A DNA stretch of 64,000 bases from Enterococcus_K sp051713825. GTDB lineage: Bacteria > Bacillota > Bacilli > Lactobacillales > Enterococcaceae. Each line of letters opens with the position of its first letter. Positions within the stretch are counted from its first letter, which is position 1. The notes under the pieces are model-generated. The model was not told the origin of the DNA. It saw nothing but the letters and a program-made list of their open reading frames with translations, and did no database searches. Position numbers and translations under genes: made by a program. The stretch covers positions 558,001 through 622,000 of the forward strand of contig NZ_JBIOQR010000001.1 in the NCBI RefSeq assembly GCF_051713825.1, in the 5' to 3' direction. Positions 1 through 8,528 of this stretch are shown here, in pieces.

Positions 1-2
1 CT

Positions 3-1100
3 TTGCCAAAAATTTTGTGGGTACAAGAAAATGAACCAGAAAATTGGGCAAATGTGCGACATTTAATGTTGCCAAAAGATTATCTTTCCTTTTGGCTTAC
101 AGGTAAATATTCCATGGATTATTCGGATGCGGCTGGAACGCTATTGCTTGATATAGAAAATAAACAGTGGTCAGAAGAAATTTTAACTCAATTTACTATT
201 TCAGAAGAAGTTTTACCGACCTTATATGAGTCGTCTGGTGAAGTTGGCGAGATTACTGAGTCTTTGAAAAAAGAATTTGGTTTTGAGCAAGAAGTGAAAA
301 TTTATGCCGGTGGGGCTGATAATGCTTGTGCGGCTTTAGGGTCAGGAATTGTCCAAGAGGGTGCCGGAATGGTTTCAATTGGAACCAGTGGCGTCTTTTT
401 ATCATTTGAGAACTCAGATAAAGTTGACTATGAAGGAAAACTTCATTTATTCAGTCATTCAGTAAAAGATAAGGTGTACTCAATGGGGGTAACATTGGCT
501 GCGGGGAATTCTTTAAGTTGGTATCGAGATACGTTTGCGCCAGGGCAAGCGTTCGGTGAGCTTTTAAAAGAGGTTGGAAGTGTTAAACCTGGTGCAGATG
601 GGTTGTTGTTTACTCCTTATATTGTTGGGGAACGTACACCGCATACAGATAGTCAAATCAGAGGAAGCTTTGTGGGAATTGATACCCATCATCGCTTAAA
701 ACATTTCGGTCGTTCTGTGTTGGAAGGAATTACTTTTTCATTGAAGGATTCACAAGAAATTATGGAAACAACAGCTAAACACACATTCACCAAAATTGTT
801 TCTGTTGGTGGGGGGGCTAAGAATCCAGATTGGTTACAAATGCAAGCAGACATTTTCGACTCAACAATTGTGACATTGACGACAGAACAAGGTCCAGGTA
901 TGGGGGCAGCGATGTTGGCAGCGATTGGTAGTGGTCTGTTTTCTGATGCGCAAAGCTGTGTGGAAACTTTCGTTAGTTACGACAAAGAGATTACGCCGAT
1001 TCAAGAGAATGTAGAAGCGTATAAGAAAATTTATGCGATTTACAAACAAGTATATGGAGCAACTGCTGATGTTTGTCATCAACTGGCAGATATTCGATAG
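3..1100 (+). CDS. xylB: Xylulokinase, C-terminal part (5' end outside window)
   Basis: FGGY-family sugar kinase that would phosphorylate D-xylulose with ATP to xylulose 5-phosphate in the cytoplasm. The reading frame is open to the left edge, so about 120-130 N-terminal residues are missing compared with the usual 490-500. What remains holds the catalytic-base region GGADNACA (Asp at about residue 106 of the visible part), the IGTSG phosphate-binding stretch and the C-terminal adenosine-binding stretch SVGGGAKNPDW followed by GPGMGAAMLA. The TTG at the edge is simply the first in-frame codon and not a believable start. Other FGGY kinases share this fold, but the overall sequence looks like XylB. 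Confidence 0.85.
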   Translation: MPKILWVQENEPENWANVRHLMLPKDYLSFWLTGKYSMDYSDAAGTLLLDIENKQWSEEILTQFTISEEVLPTLYESSGEVGEITESLKKEFGFEQEVKIYAGGADNACAALGSGIVQEGAGMVSIGTSGVFLSFENSDKVDYEGKLHLFSHSVKDKVYSMGVTLAAGNSLSWYRDTFAPGQAFGELLKEVGSVKPGADGLLFTPYIVGERTPHTDSQIRGSFVGIDTHHRLKHFGRSVLEGITFSLKDSQEIMETTAKHTFTKIVSVGGGAKNPDWLQMQADIFDSTIVTLTTEQGPGMGAAMLAAIGSGLFSDAQSCVETFVSYDKEITPIQENVEAYKKIYAIYKQVYGATADVCHQLADIR

Positions 1101-1190
1101 ACTAAAGTAATTAGATAGAGAGAATTGGACGATACAGATGGGCATCTATCCTAGTAGATTAGAAATTTTTTGTTTTTCTAGTGTTTACTA

Positions 1191-1234
1191 AGAGAGGAGC
1201 ATCGTATTTCAACGTCTAATCTCTCTATTTTTTT
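1191..1234 (+). terminator. Probable rho-independent terminator after xylB
   Basis: AGAGAG pairs with CTCTCT, with an inner CGT/ACG pairing, and a run of seven T follows. It lies between xylB and the acetyltransferase gene. The stem is imperfect. Confidence 0.45.
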
Positions 1235-1284
1235 GGTGCGTTCAAAGGTATAATGAAGAAGTTATCAGATGAAGGAGTGATAGA

Positions 1285-1710
1285 ATGAACACGAGACAGG
1301 CTGTTAAAGAAGACTATCCAAAACTTGTTGAAATTTGGGAACAGTCGGTAAAACAAACACATAACTTTCTAACAGCCGCGGATTTTTTTGAAATAAAAGA
1401 AAATCTACTGCTTTATTTTTTACATGTAGACCTACGTATTTGGATAGTTGAAGAGGAAATTATAGGATTCACAGGGACGAGCGGAGAACACTTGGAGATG
1501 TTATTTCTGTCGCCCACGGTTTTTAGAAGAGGTTATGGCCGACAAATCGTGGAAGAGCTGATTAAAAGCGAGGGGATTATTTCAGTCGATGTGAACGAAC
1601 AGAATCCAGGAGCGGTAGCCTTCTATCAATCGTTAGGGTTTCAACTTTTATCAAGAGATGAAACAGATGGACAAGGGAAAGCTTATCCTATTTTGCACTT
1701 GAAACGTTAG
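1285..1710 (+). CDS. GNAT-family N-acetyltransferase (YjaB-like)
   Basis: A 141-residue single-domain GNAT enzyme that would transfer an acetyl group from acetyl-CoA to an unknown amine. Visible features are the acetyl-CoA pyrophosphate loop in VFRRGYGRQIVEEL (about residues 92-105), the following VDVNEQNPGAVAFYQSLGF strand-helix typical of the fold, and a sequence pattern close to E. coli YjaB (the early IWEQSVKQTHNFLTA segment and the NEQN motif). The start is the ATG preceded by GAAGGAG about 9 nt upstream. It is a single-gene unit, with terminator-like hairpins on both sides. The substrate cannot be told from sequence. Confidence 0.8.
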   Translation: MNTRQAVKEDYPKLVEIWEQSVKQTHNFLTAADFFEIKENLLLYFLHVDLRIWIVEEEIIGFTGTSGEHLEMLFLSPTVFRRGYGRQIVEELIKSEGIISVDVNEQNPGAVAFYQSLGFQLLSRDETDGQGKAYPILHLKR

Positions 1711-1775
1711 GGCAGAGAAGGTTTAAATTAAATAATCTTGCTCACGTTATAAAGAGTCAGCAATTTTCCGTCTAA

Positions 1776-1819
1776 AAAAACCAGATAACCATCAGATTGA
1801 CGGGTATCTGGTTTTTTTT
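1776..1819. terminator. Bidirectional rho-independent terminator
   Basis: AAACCAGATA pairs with TATCTGGTTT, with A and T runs on both sides. It serves the acetyltransferase gene from the left and the convergent dehydrogenase gene from the right. Confidence 0.85.
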
Positions 1820-2756
1820 ATTTTGCTTTCAAAATTTCTTCTTTACTGTGAATAAGCTGCGTTAAAAAGTTGCAATAAGGAGTAGCTAAGCCATATTTTT
1901 TACCTTTTCTAGAGATTGCTCCATTAATATAATCAATTTCAGTTAAGCGATTATTTGTCATCAAATCTTGGTACATAGAAGGATAGTGTTTACCGATAGT
2001 TGTTGGATCAAAGCATTCCTCTACATGTTCAATGACTTCTGGAACATCTAAGGAAACCCCCTCGTGATTAGCAACCAAGGCAAATTCATTGACAATTGTT
2101 GCGACCATCTCATGTGCAGGATGTGTTTCACCAAGCCCCGCCATATTAGTGTCTAACAGAGTACATAGACCATTCATCGTTCCATTCACACAGGCTTTTC
2201 GATAAATAGAATAGTGGATATTGCTTGAATAGCTTGCGTTTAATCCTGACTCAGATAGAACCTTGGCGATGTCACTTGCTACTTGTTCTTGATTTTTCCC
2301 TAGATTTTGTAGTTCAACAGAACCATTACCGAATAATTTGACTTTGCCGGCTCCTTCTAACCCAGCCGTCCACATCGTATTGCCGATAAATATATTCTCC
2401 ATAGGGACATATTTTTCAACGATATCTTCATGTCCGATGCCGTTTAACAGACATAAGACATTCGTATGTGCACCAATTAGAGGCTTGATATCTTGAAGCA
2501 TTTGATCTAATTGCATTGCTTTTGTAAATAAAATAATTAACTCTGTTTTTTCACCCTCTTTCACTTCAGATTGAAGCTCAATCGGTAATTGAACGGTCAA
2601 CTCTTCACCATTCAAATTGGCGTGAAGTCCATGTTCTTTAATGGCATTTACATGTGCAGGCCAGCCGTCAACTAAGGTAACCTCATTTCCACCTTGATGC
2701 AGCATTAAACCAAATCTGCTACCCATAGCACCTGCGCCAGCAATTGTAATCTTCAT
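1818..2756 (-). CDS. Ketopantoate reductase family dehydrogenase (PanE / D-2-hydroxyacid type)
   Basis: A 312-residue NAD(P)-dependent reductase. The N-terminal Rossmann motif GAGAMG (residues 7-12) is followed by the family's C-terminal helical domain with the expected active-site residues: Lys187 in YRKACVNGTMN, Asn191, Asn195, Ser260 and Glu273 in RLTEIDYINGAI. Family members either make pantoate from ketopantoate or, in lactic acid bacteria and enterococci, reduce branched or aromatic 2-keto acids (D-mandelate dehydrogenase type). No pantothenate genes are adjacent, so the second role is as likely as the first. The gene converges on the acetyltransferase gene across a shared terminator. 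Its start lies next to the truncated permease on the other strand. Confidence 0.85.
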   Translation of the reverse strand: MKITIAGAGAMGSRFGLMLHQGGNEVTLVDGWPAHVNAIKEHGLHANLNGEELTVQLPIELQSEVKEGEKTELIILFTKAMQLDQMLQDIKPLIGAHTNVLCLLNGIGHEDIVEKYVPMENIFIGNTMWTAGLEGAGKVKLFGNGSVELQNLGKNQEQVASDIAKVLSESGLNASYSSNIHYSIYRKACVNGTMNGLCTLLDTNMAGLGETHPAHEMVATIVNEFALVANHEGVSLDVPEVIEHVEECFDPTTIGKHYPSMYQDLMTNNRLTEIDYINGAISRKGKKYGLATPYCNFLTQLIHSKEEILKAK

Positions 2757-2853
2757 TTTTACAAGACCCCTTTGTGATAGTTTTCGTACTTGTCCATTGT
2801 ACTCGGTGACTTTGAGAATGTAAAAGGATATAGACTGGGGAAATAGTAGAGGG

Positions 2854-3264
2854 ATGTTAATTTATTTTTATTTAGGATTTGGAATCAGCATGGCGACCTT
2901 CATGTTTCATGGGTTTATAAAAAGTATTCCAATTGAACTAGAGGAAGCGGCTATTATTGATGGCGCTAATCGATTTCAGTTGTTCTTTAAAGTAGTCTTT
3001 CCGATGCTGAAACCAACGACAGCAACCATAGCGATATTAGATGTTTTATGGGTGCGGAATGATTTCTTGCTACCTTCGTTGGTCCTTGTGAATGATGATG
3101 TACGGACGCTCCCATTATCGACTTTCTACTTTTTTGGAAAGTACACAGCCAATTATAGTGTGGCGATGGCAGCTTTAGTGTTAGTTTTACTGCCTGTATT
3201 AATTTTTTATTTTGTTATGCAGAAAAAAATTATTGTAGGTGTGGTTGATGGAGCAATTAAATAA
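2854..3264 (+). pseudogene. Truncated sugar ABC transporter permease (MalG/MsmG type), C-terminal half
   Basis: Only 136 residues remain of a permease that normally has about 275. The EAA loop that contacts the ATPase is intact (EEAAIIDGANRFQLFFKVVFPMLKP), as are the last two or three membrane helices. The N-terminal half is missing: homology-like sequence begins at about the first codon, and only some 97 bp separate it from the start of the dehydrogenase gene. This suggests a deletion fused the two loci. The AGAGGG before the ATG looks like chance. The next genes (GH13 glucosidase, sucrose phosphorylase) fit an msm-type oligosaccharide operon of which this is the remnant. Confidence 0.8.
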
Positions 3265-3285
3265 TAGAGATTTGAGGAGTTAGGT

Positions 3286-4957
3286 ATGAAGCGTGATTGG
3301 TGGACAGAAGCAGTAGTTTATCAAATTTATCCAAAAAGTTTTCAAGGTAGTGACGGAGATGGTGTAGGAGACATCAGAGGAATCACTAATAGGCTTGACT
3401 ATTTAAATGAACTCGGAATCACTATTATATGGATTTGTCCAATCTATCAATCACCCATGGATGATGGCGGGTATGATATTTCCGATTATTATACAGTTGA
3501 TGAGTTGTTTGGGACAAATGATGATTTGAAAGAATTGATAAAAAAAAGCAAAAGAATTAGGCATCGGTGTCTTGATGGATTTGGTTGTAAATCATACCTC
3601 AGATGAACATGACTGGTTTAAGGAAGCACTAGCTAATCCTGACAGTAAATATGGAGACTACTATATATTTAAAGAAGGCGTAAATGGTCTGCCGCCAAAC
3701 AATTGGCGCTCGTATTTTGGTTCATCTGCTTGGGAATCTGTGCCCGGAGAAGAGAATGTGTATTATCTACATGCGTTTACCAAAAAGCAACCAGATTTAA
3801 ACTGGGAAAATCCAGTAGTTAGAGAAGAGATTTATGCAATGATTAATTATTGGTTGGATCAAGGGTTAAGTGGTTTTCGAATTGATGCTATTTTAAATAT
3901 TAAAAAGCGATTGGAAGTGGGACAATTTGAACCTGATGGCGAGGATGGGTTAGCTTTTATAGGCAACTGGATACTAAACCAGCCAGGTATAGGGACATGG
4001 TTAAAAGAATTAAACGAGCAAACATTCAAGCCGCATAATAGCATGACCGTGGCTGAAGCAGATGTTCCAGAAGAACGATTAAAAGAATATATTGGTTCGG
4101 ATGGTTATTTTTCTATGGTTTTTGATTTCAGTTATACAGATATCGACGTACCTAACACGGGGGAATGGTATAAATTTTCGAATTGGACATGGGAAGAGAT
4201 GAAGGCCAACCTCTACAATAGTCAGTTAGTAACACAAGAAAATGGTTGGGCAGCAGTCTATTTAGAAAATCATGATCAACCTCGGTCTATCAATAAATAC
4301 ATTCCAGAAAAAGATAGGAACAAATACAGTAAGAAAATGCTGGGGACCTTGTTTATGCTGCTAAGAGGGACTCCTTTTATTTATCAAGGGCAAGAAATTG
4401 GAATGACCAATGTCCATATGAGTAATTTAGAGGAGTACGATGATATTGCAACGCATGATCAATATAATAGAGCCCTTTTAGCAGGCTTAACAGCTGAAAA
4501 AGCAATGGCTGCGATGAATCGAAGAAGTCGTGACAACTCAAGAACTCCTATGCAATGGTCTAATGAAAAGAATGCAGGATTCTCTGTTTCAGAAAAAACT
4601 TGGTTAAAACTAAACACCAACTATCCAACAATCAATGTGGAAGAGGAAAGAAAGACATCTTCTTCGGTTTTAAATTATTATAAGCAGTTAATTCAGTTAC
4701 GAAGAGACAGTCAATATAAAGAGGTTATTGTGTACGGGGAGTTCCGTCCAATTGAACATCCTGATGTGATTATGTATAAACGTGTAATAGAGACGTCTGA
4801 GGTCTTAGTCATAGTGAATTATTCAAATTCAGAGCAAGCAGTGCAGGTGGATGACCAGTTTTCAACAATCCTTCTGACAAACTATGAGTCTGATAACCAA
4901 GTAGAAAGTAAACTTATTTTAAGACCTTATGAGAGTGTCGTATTGTCAAATTTTTAA
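3286..4957 (+). pseudogene. GH13 alpha-glucosidase (oligo-1,6-glucosidase / DexB-like), frameshifted
   Basis: Encodes a GH13 family 31-like enzyme that would cleave alpha-1,6 (or trehalose-like) glucosidic bonds of imported oligosaccharides. The first frame (3286-3606) opens with DWWTEAVVYQIYPKSF and goes off frame at a run of eight A (3540-3547). The second frame carries the rest from about 3572. Removing one A restores KKAKELGIGVLMDLVVNHTS without a break. In the second frame the nucleophile (GFRIDAI), the acid/base (TVAEADV) and the transition-state Asp (ENHDQPRS) are all present. Full length would be about 556 residues, normal for the family. As written the gene is broken, either truly or through a homopolymer error. 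It is followed by sucrose phosphorylase with a 16-bp gap. Confidence 0.85.
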
Positions 4958-4973
4958 GGAGGTTGTATTAGGA

Positions 4974-6416
4974 ATGATTAAAAATGAAGTGATGCTGATT
5001 ACCTATTCAGATAGCTTAGGAGAAAATCTAGTTGATTTGAAAAAAGTATTGGATACCTATCTTTCAGGTGTGATTGGTGGGGTACATTTACTACCATTCT
5101 TTCCTTCTACAGAGGATAGAGGGTTTGCTCCTAGCGATTATACAGTAGTTGATTCGAAATTTGGGACTTGGGATGAGATAGAGTCAATTGGAGAAAATTA
5201 TTATTTAATGTTTGATTTTATGATTAATCATATTTCTAGAGAATCATATTTTTTCAAAGACTTTAAGAAAAAGCATAATGAGTCACCCTACAAGGACATG
5301 TTTATTCGAGTGGAAGAATTTTTTCCGGAAGGTCGTCCAACGAAAGAAGATATTGATTTAATTTATAAACGGAAAGATAAGGCGCCGTTTCAATCAGTCG
5401 AGTTCTCGGATGGGAGCGTAGAACGGGTTTGGAATACATTTGGTGAAGAGCAGATTGATTTAGATGTGACAAAAAAAGTAACGAAAGAATTTATAGCTAA
5501 GACGATTAAAGAGATGGCGGAACATAAATGTGCAATCATTCGGTTAGATGCCTTTGCTTATGCAATAAAAAAATTGGGAACGAATGACTTTTTTGTTGAG
5601 CCTGAAATATGGGAGCTATTAGATGAAGTAAGAGAAGTTGCAAGTGAATACCAGGTTATGCTTTTACCTGAAATTCATGAGCATTATTCTATCCAAATGA
5701 AGATAGCAAGCCATGATTATTTAATCTATGATTTTGCGTTGCCAATGATTACCCTATTCTCATTATATAGTGGGGAAACCAAACGCTTGGCTGATTGGAT
5801 TCGTCAAAGTCCGATGAAACAATTTACCACATTGGATACGCATGATGGTATTGGAGTAGTTGATGCAAAAGATTTATTGACAGATGCAGAATTGGAATTT
5901 ACATCGAAACAACTGTACAAAGTGGGAGCTAATGTTAAGAAAATTTATTCATCTGAGAAGTATAACAATTTAGATATCTATCAAATTAATAGTACTTATT
6001 ACAGTGCGTTAGGAAATGATGATTCAAGTTACTTGCTGGCAAGAGCAATCCAATGTTTTGCTCCAGGTATTCCTCAAGTCTACTATGTTGGGTTATTAGC
6101 CGGAGAAAATGATATTTCTTTGTTAGAAGAAACGAAAGAAGGGCGCAACATTAATCGACATTACTATGCTATGAATGAGATTGAAGAGGAAGTTCATCGT
6201 CCTGTCGTTCAAAATTTATTCAAATTGCTAGCTTTCAGAAATGAGTCGAAAGCATTTGATTTAGATGGAGAGGTTAGCGTGGAGACGCCTTGTGCTAATG
6301 AGATTATTATTACACGTAAAGACAAATCAAAAACCAATATAGCTGTACTTACTGCGAACTTAACCACTAAAACATTTAGCATTGAAGACAATCAACAAAT
6401 CATTATGAGTCAATAG
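4974..6416 (+). CDS. gtfA: Sucrose phosphorylase (GH13 subfamily 18)
   Basis: A 480-residue cytoplasmic enzyme that splits sucrose with phosphate into glucose 1-phosphate and fructose, saving one ATP. Catalytic residues sit where expected: Asp192 in IIRLDAFAYA, Glu233 in LLPEIHEHY and Asp291 in LDTHDGIGVVD, with the subfamily pattern SHDYLIYDFALP between them. I chose the ATG with AAGGAGG about 11 nt upstream, not an earlier in-frame codon inside the preceding gene. In Streptococcus mutans gtfA lies with msmEFG and dexB; here the neighbours are a truncated permease and a frameshifted glucosidase, so this may be the last working gene of the locus. Related phosphorylases act on sucrose 6'-phosphate or glucosylglycerate, which cannot be excluded. 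Confidence 0.88.
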   Translation: MIKNEVMLITYSDSLGENLVDLKKVLDTYLSGVIGGVHLLPFFPSTEDRGFAPSDYTVVDSKFGTWDEIESIGENYYLMFDFMINHISRESYFFKDFKKKHNESPYKDMFIRVEEFFPEGRPTKEDIDLIYKRKDKAPFQSVEFSDGSVERVWNTFGEEQIDLDVTKKVTKEFIAKTIKEMAEHKCAIIRLDAFAYAIKKLGTNDFFVEPEIWELLDEVREVASEYQVMLLPEIHEHYSIQMKIASHDYLIYDFALPMITLFSLYSGETKRLADWIRQSPMKQFTTLDTHDGIGVVDAKDLLTDAELEFTSKQLYKVGANVKKIYSSEKYNNLDIYQINSTYYSALGNDDSSYLLARAIQCFAPGIPQVYYVGLLAGENDISLLEETKEGRNINRHYYAMNEIEEEVHRPVVQNLFKLLAFRNESKAFDLDGEVSVETPCANEIIITRKDKSKTNIAVLTANLTTKTFSIEDNQQIIMSQ

Positions 6417-6464
6417 ATGTATTAATAGAATCTGTCGGCTACCTATTATCATAAGTGAAAAATA

Positions 6465-6503
6465 AGAGAGGCTGGGTCAAGTTATGTCCTAGTCTCTCTT
6501 TAT
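6465..6503 (+). terminator. Terminator hairpin after gtfA, part of a dispersed repeat
   Basis: AGAGAGGCTGGG pairs imperfectly with CCTAGTCTCTCT and is followed by a short T run. It opens the longer intergenic repeat described next. Confidence 0.55.
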
Positions 6504-6700
6504 CCGAATAAATGGTGGCTACAGAAGCAACGCGCCCCATCAATCTCTAAAGGTGGAACACCTTTAGAATTGATGGACTGCGTTCCGCTCTCAACAACTT
6601 CTACGCATGAGACATGCTAGAGTTGAAGGTTCGGAAAATAAGTTGATGTTGCACAGTACCTAACCGGTTCTCGGAGTGAAACACTTCTGTCCTAACCTAG
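6465..6700. repeat. Hairpin-rich dispersed intergenic repeat (copy 1)
   Basis: This gene-free stretch holds three blocks: the hairpin at 6465-6503; a near-perfect long hairpin at 6538-6575 (CATCAAT...CTAAAGGTG, loop GAA, CACCTTTAG...ATTGATG); and a block at 6641-6700. The motif TTTATCCGAATAAA-GGTGG at 6499-6531 recurs at 25661-25693, with a shortened form at 37523-37548. The block AGTTGATGTTGCACAGT at 6641 recurs at 31741. These are copies of one repeat family scattered between genes. No coding potential was found. Confidence 0.6.
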
Positions 6701-6771
6701 GGATGATATTCTGCTAGATGCAGTGCTAACTTTTGAGCTAAAAGACTCGTTATTAGTCGATTTTCAGTTGA

Positions 6772-7818
6772 TTATCCTAAGAATTCAAAGACTTCTTTTC
6801 TATTATATAGGTTCAACACTTTTTCGCACAGTAGTTGGCTAACTAGTGCGCACCCTAGTGGAATGAACAACCAACATAGGATGACTAGACCACCATTCAG
6901 TCCGTGATCCAGAGAAGCTAGTGGCCCCACGATTCCAACGAGACCAAAACCTGCAGAGGCAGGCGTTCCAGAAATAGAGAAAAGCGCTACAGGAATTGCT
7001 GATAAAATTGCTGTGAAGAAACAAGGAACTAAGATAATTGGTTTTCTAAACAGATTAGGCATCATCATTTTCATAGCGCCAAGAGCAATCGCAAACGTTA
7101 CACCTGGTTTATTTGTTCTAAGTGAATTGACGACTAAGACGATAGTTGTTGCAGCCACACCCATAGCGGCAGCACCAGCAGCGATACCGTTTAACTGGAT
7201 AGCCATACCAATTGCGACAGTTGAAATTGGTGAGATAATTAGTAGCGCAAATGAACAACTAATAAGAATGCTCATCAAGATTGGCTGTAAAGTAGTAAAG
7301 GTATTAATCCCTTCACCAATCGCAGCAGTTACTTTTGTGACATACGGATAAAGGTAGAAACCGACAGTCCCGGATCCGATACCGGCAATCATCGGTGTTA
7401 AGACGATAGAAACCGAACCAAATTTTTCACCAATTAACTGAATTAAAACGACGGCGATGGCAGAGGTAATCATTGTATTAATGATATCTCCTGTCCCTGC
7501 GCCAACATAGGCACCTGTTTCTCCAATCTCGGCATTAAATTTTACAACGCCAGAACCAACAAACGCAGCACCACCAACAACCATCATAGGCATAGGCTTG
7601 AAGTCAAATTGATGTGCAATAAGGGTACCAATAATTAAAGGTGTTGCTAACTGAAAAATAATTGCTGATTGACCTAATGCGACGGCTAAGGCATTATCTC
7701 CAAATAATTTTAAAATAGCTGCCAACACCGCGTTTGGAATAAGTCCGACGATAATCCCAGTCGCTGTTCCTGCAAGGATTTTGTTCAAAAAGATTTTTGG
7801 GGTTGTTTTCGTATCCAT
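6772..7818 (-). CDS. PTS EIIC-like membrane protein (PTS_EIIC_2 type)
   Basis: A 348-residue polytopic membrane protein with roughly nine to ten hydrophobic segments, rich in Gly/Ala and carrying glycine-rich loops such as GGAAFVGSGVVKF and GAGTGDI. It matches the small stand-alone PTS IIC-like family that is often annotated as a membrane protein or putative toxin regulator. No IIA or IIB gene is adjacent, so phosphotransfer partners, if any, lie elsewhere. It may be a transporter or a membrane regulator; the substrate is unknown. The ATG at 7818 follows TAGGTGTAATATGG on the coding strand, a weak ribosome-binding site. Codon use resembles the neighbours. Confidence 0.7.
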   Translation of the reverse strand: MDTKTTPKIFLNKILAGTATGIIVGLIPNAVLAAILKLFGDNALAVALGQSAIIFQLATPLIIGTLIAHQFDFKPMPMMVVGGAAFVGSGVVKFNAEIGETGAYVGAGTGDIINTMITSAIAVVLIQLIGEKFGSVSIVLTPMIAGIGSGTVGFYLYPYVTKVTAAIGEGINTFTTLQPILMSILISCSFALLIISPISTVAIGMAIQLNGIAAGAAAMGVAATTIVLVVNSLRTNKPGVTFAIALGAMKMMMPNLFRKPIILVPCFFTAILSAIPVALFSISGTPASAGFGLVGIVGPLASLDHGLNGGLVILCWLFIPLGCALVSQLLCEKVLNLYNRKEVFEFLG

Positions 7819-8528
7819 ATTACACCTACTTACTTTCTATGTTCTATTTTTTGTCGTTTTCAAATCAGTTTTTTCGATTGATGAGTTTCCTGTTATGAAA
7901 AAACTTTTCATAATTGGTTATGTAACGTTTAAAAAACGGTCCCATCAATGGTGGGTCTCTATCCTCCTTAAATTTTAATATTTCTGTCAAGTACTAACTG
8001 ATTATTAAAAGTAATCACAGACTTTGAATAAGTTATTTTCAATAGTATATGAAAATATATGGTGTAAATCAAGCACTTTTTTCAATAAAAACGAAAAAAT
8101 TCGAATTTTCTGATAAATTATAGAATAATTAGAAAATAGGAAGGTGTTCTTAAGCTTGTATTAGGAAGGGATAACATGAGTTTTTCTTTTTTGAAATTAT
8201 TCAAATGTTTTTCTGAAATTTATTGAGGATGAATAAGATTGAGTGAATAGCAAGGATGGTTTTGAACGAACGGTAAAAAATGAAAAGACGAAAGTAGTAA
8301 AAAAGATTCGAAGCGTTGACCTTTACAGAAAGTGAATAATGAACAGCTAAAATGCTTGTCGAGACTAGCTTTTTTAGCTTGTTCTTTTGCACGAAACGAA
8401 TTGTTTTTCGGATACTTTACTAGCGAATTCTTGTGTCTTCGAGTATTCTTAATAAATAAAGCGGATACAAAAATGGAGATAAAATTAAATGAAATAATTA
8501 AGAATAGAAAGATGAGGAGTTTTGAGTG
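7819..8528. other. 710-bp intergenic region, AT-rich
   Basis: It separates the leftward PTS-like gene from the rightward flavoprotein gene. Two short open frames (7781-7978 and 8332-8529) lack ribosome-binding sites and family features, so I do not call them. A GAGGAG ribosome-binding site at 8514-8519 belongs to the next gene. No clear promoter with both boxes or RNA structure was found. Confidence 0.5.

Noticed and set aside
7781..7978. Short open frame of 65 codons
   Set aside because: It overlaps the 5' end of the PTS-like gene on the other strand, has no ribosome-binding site and no recognisable features.
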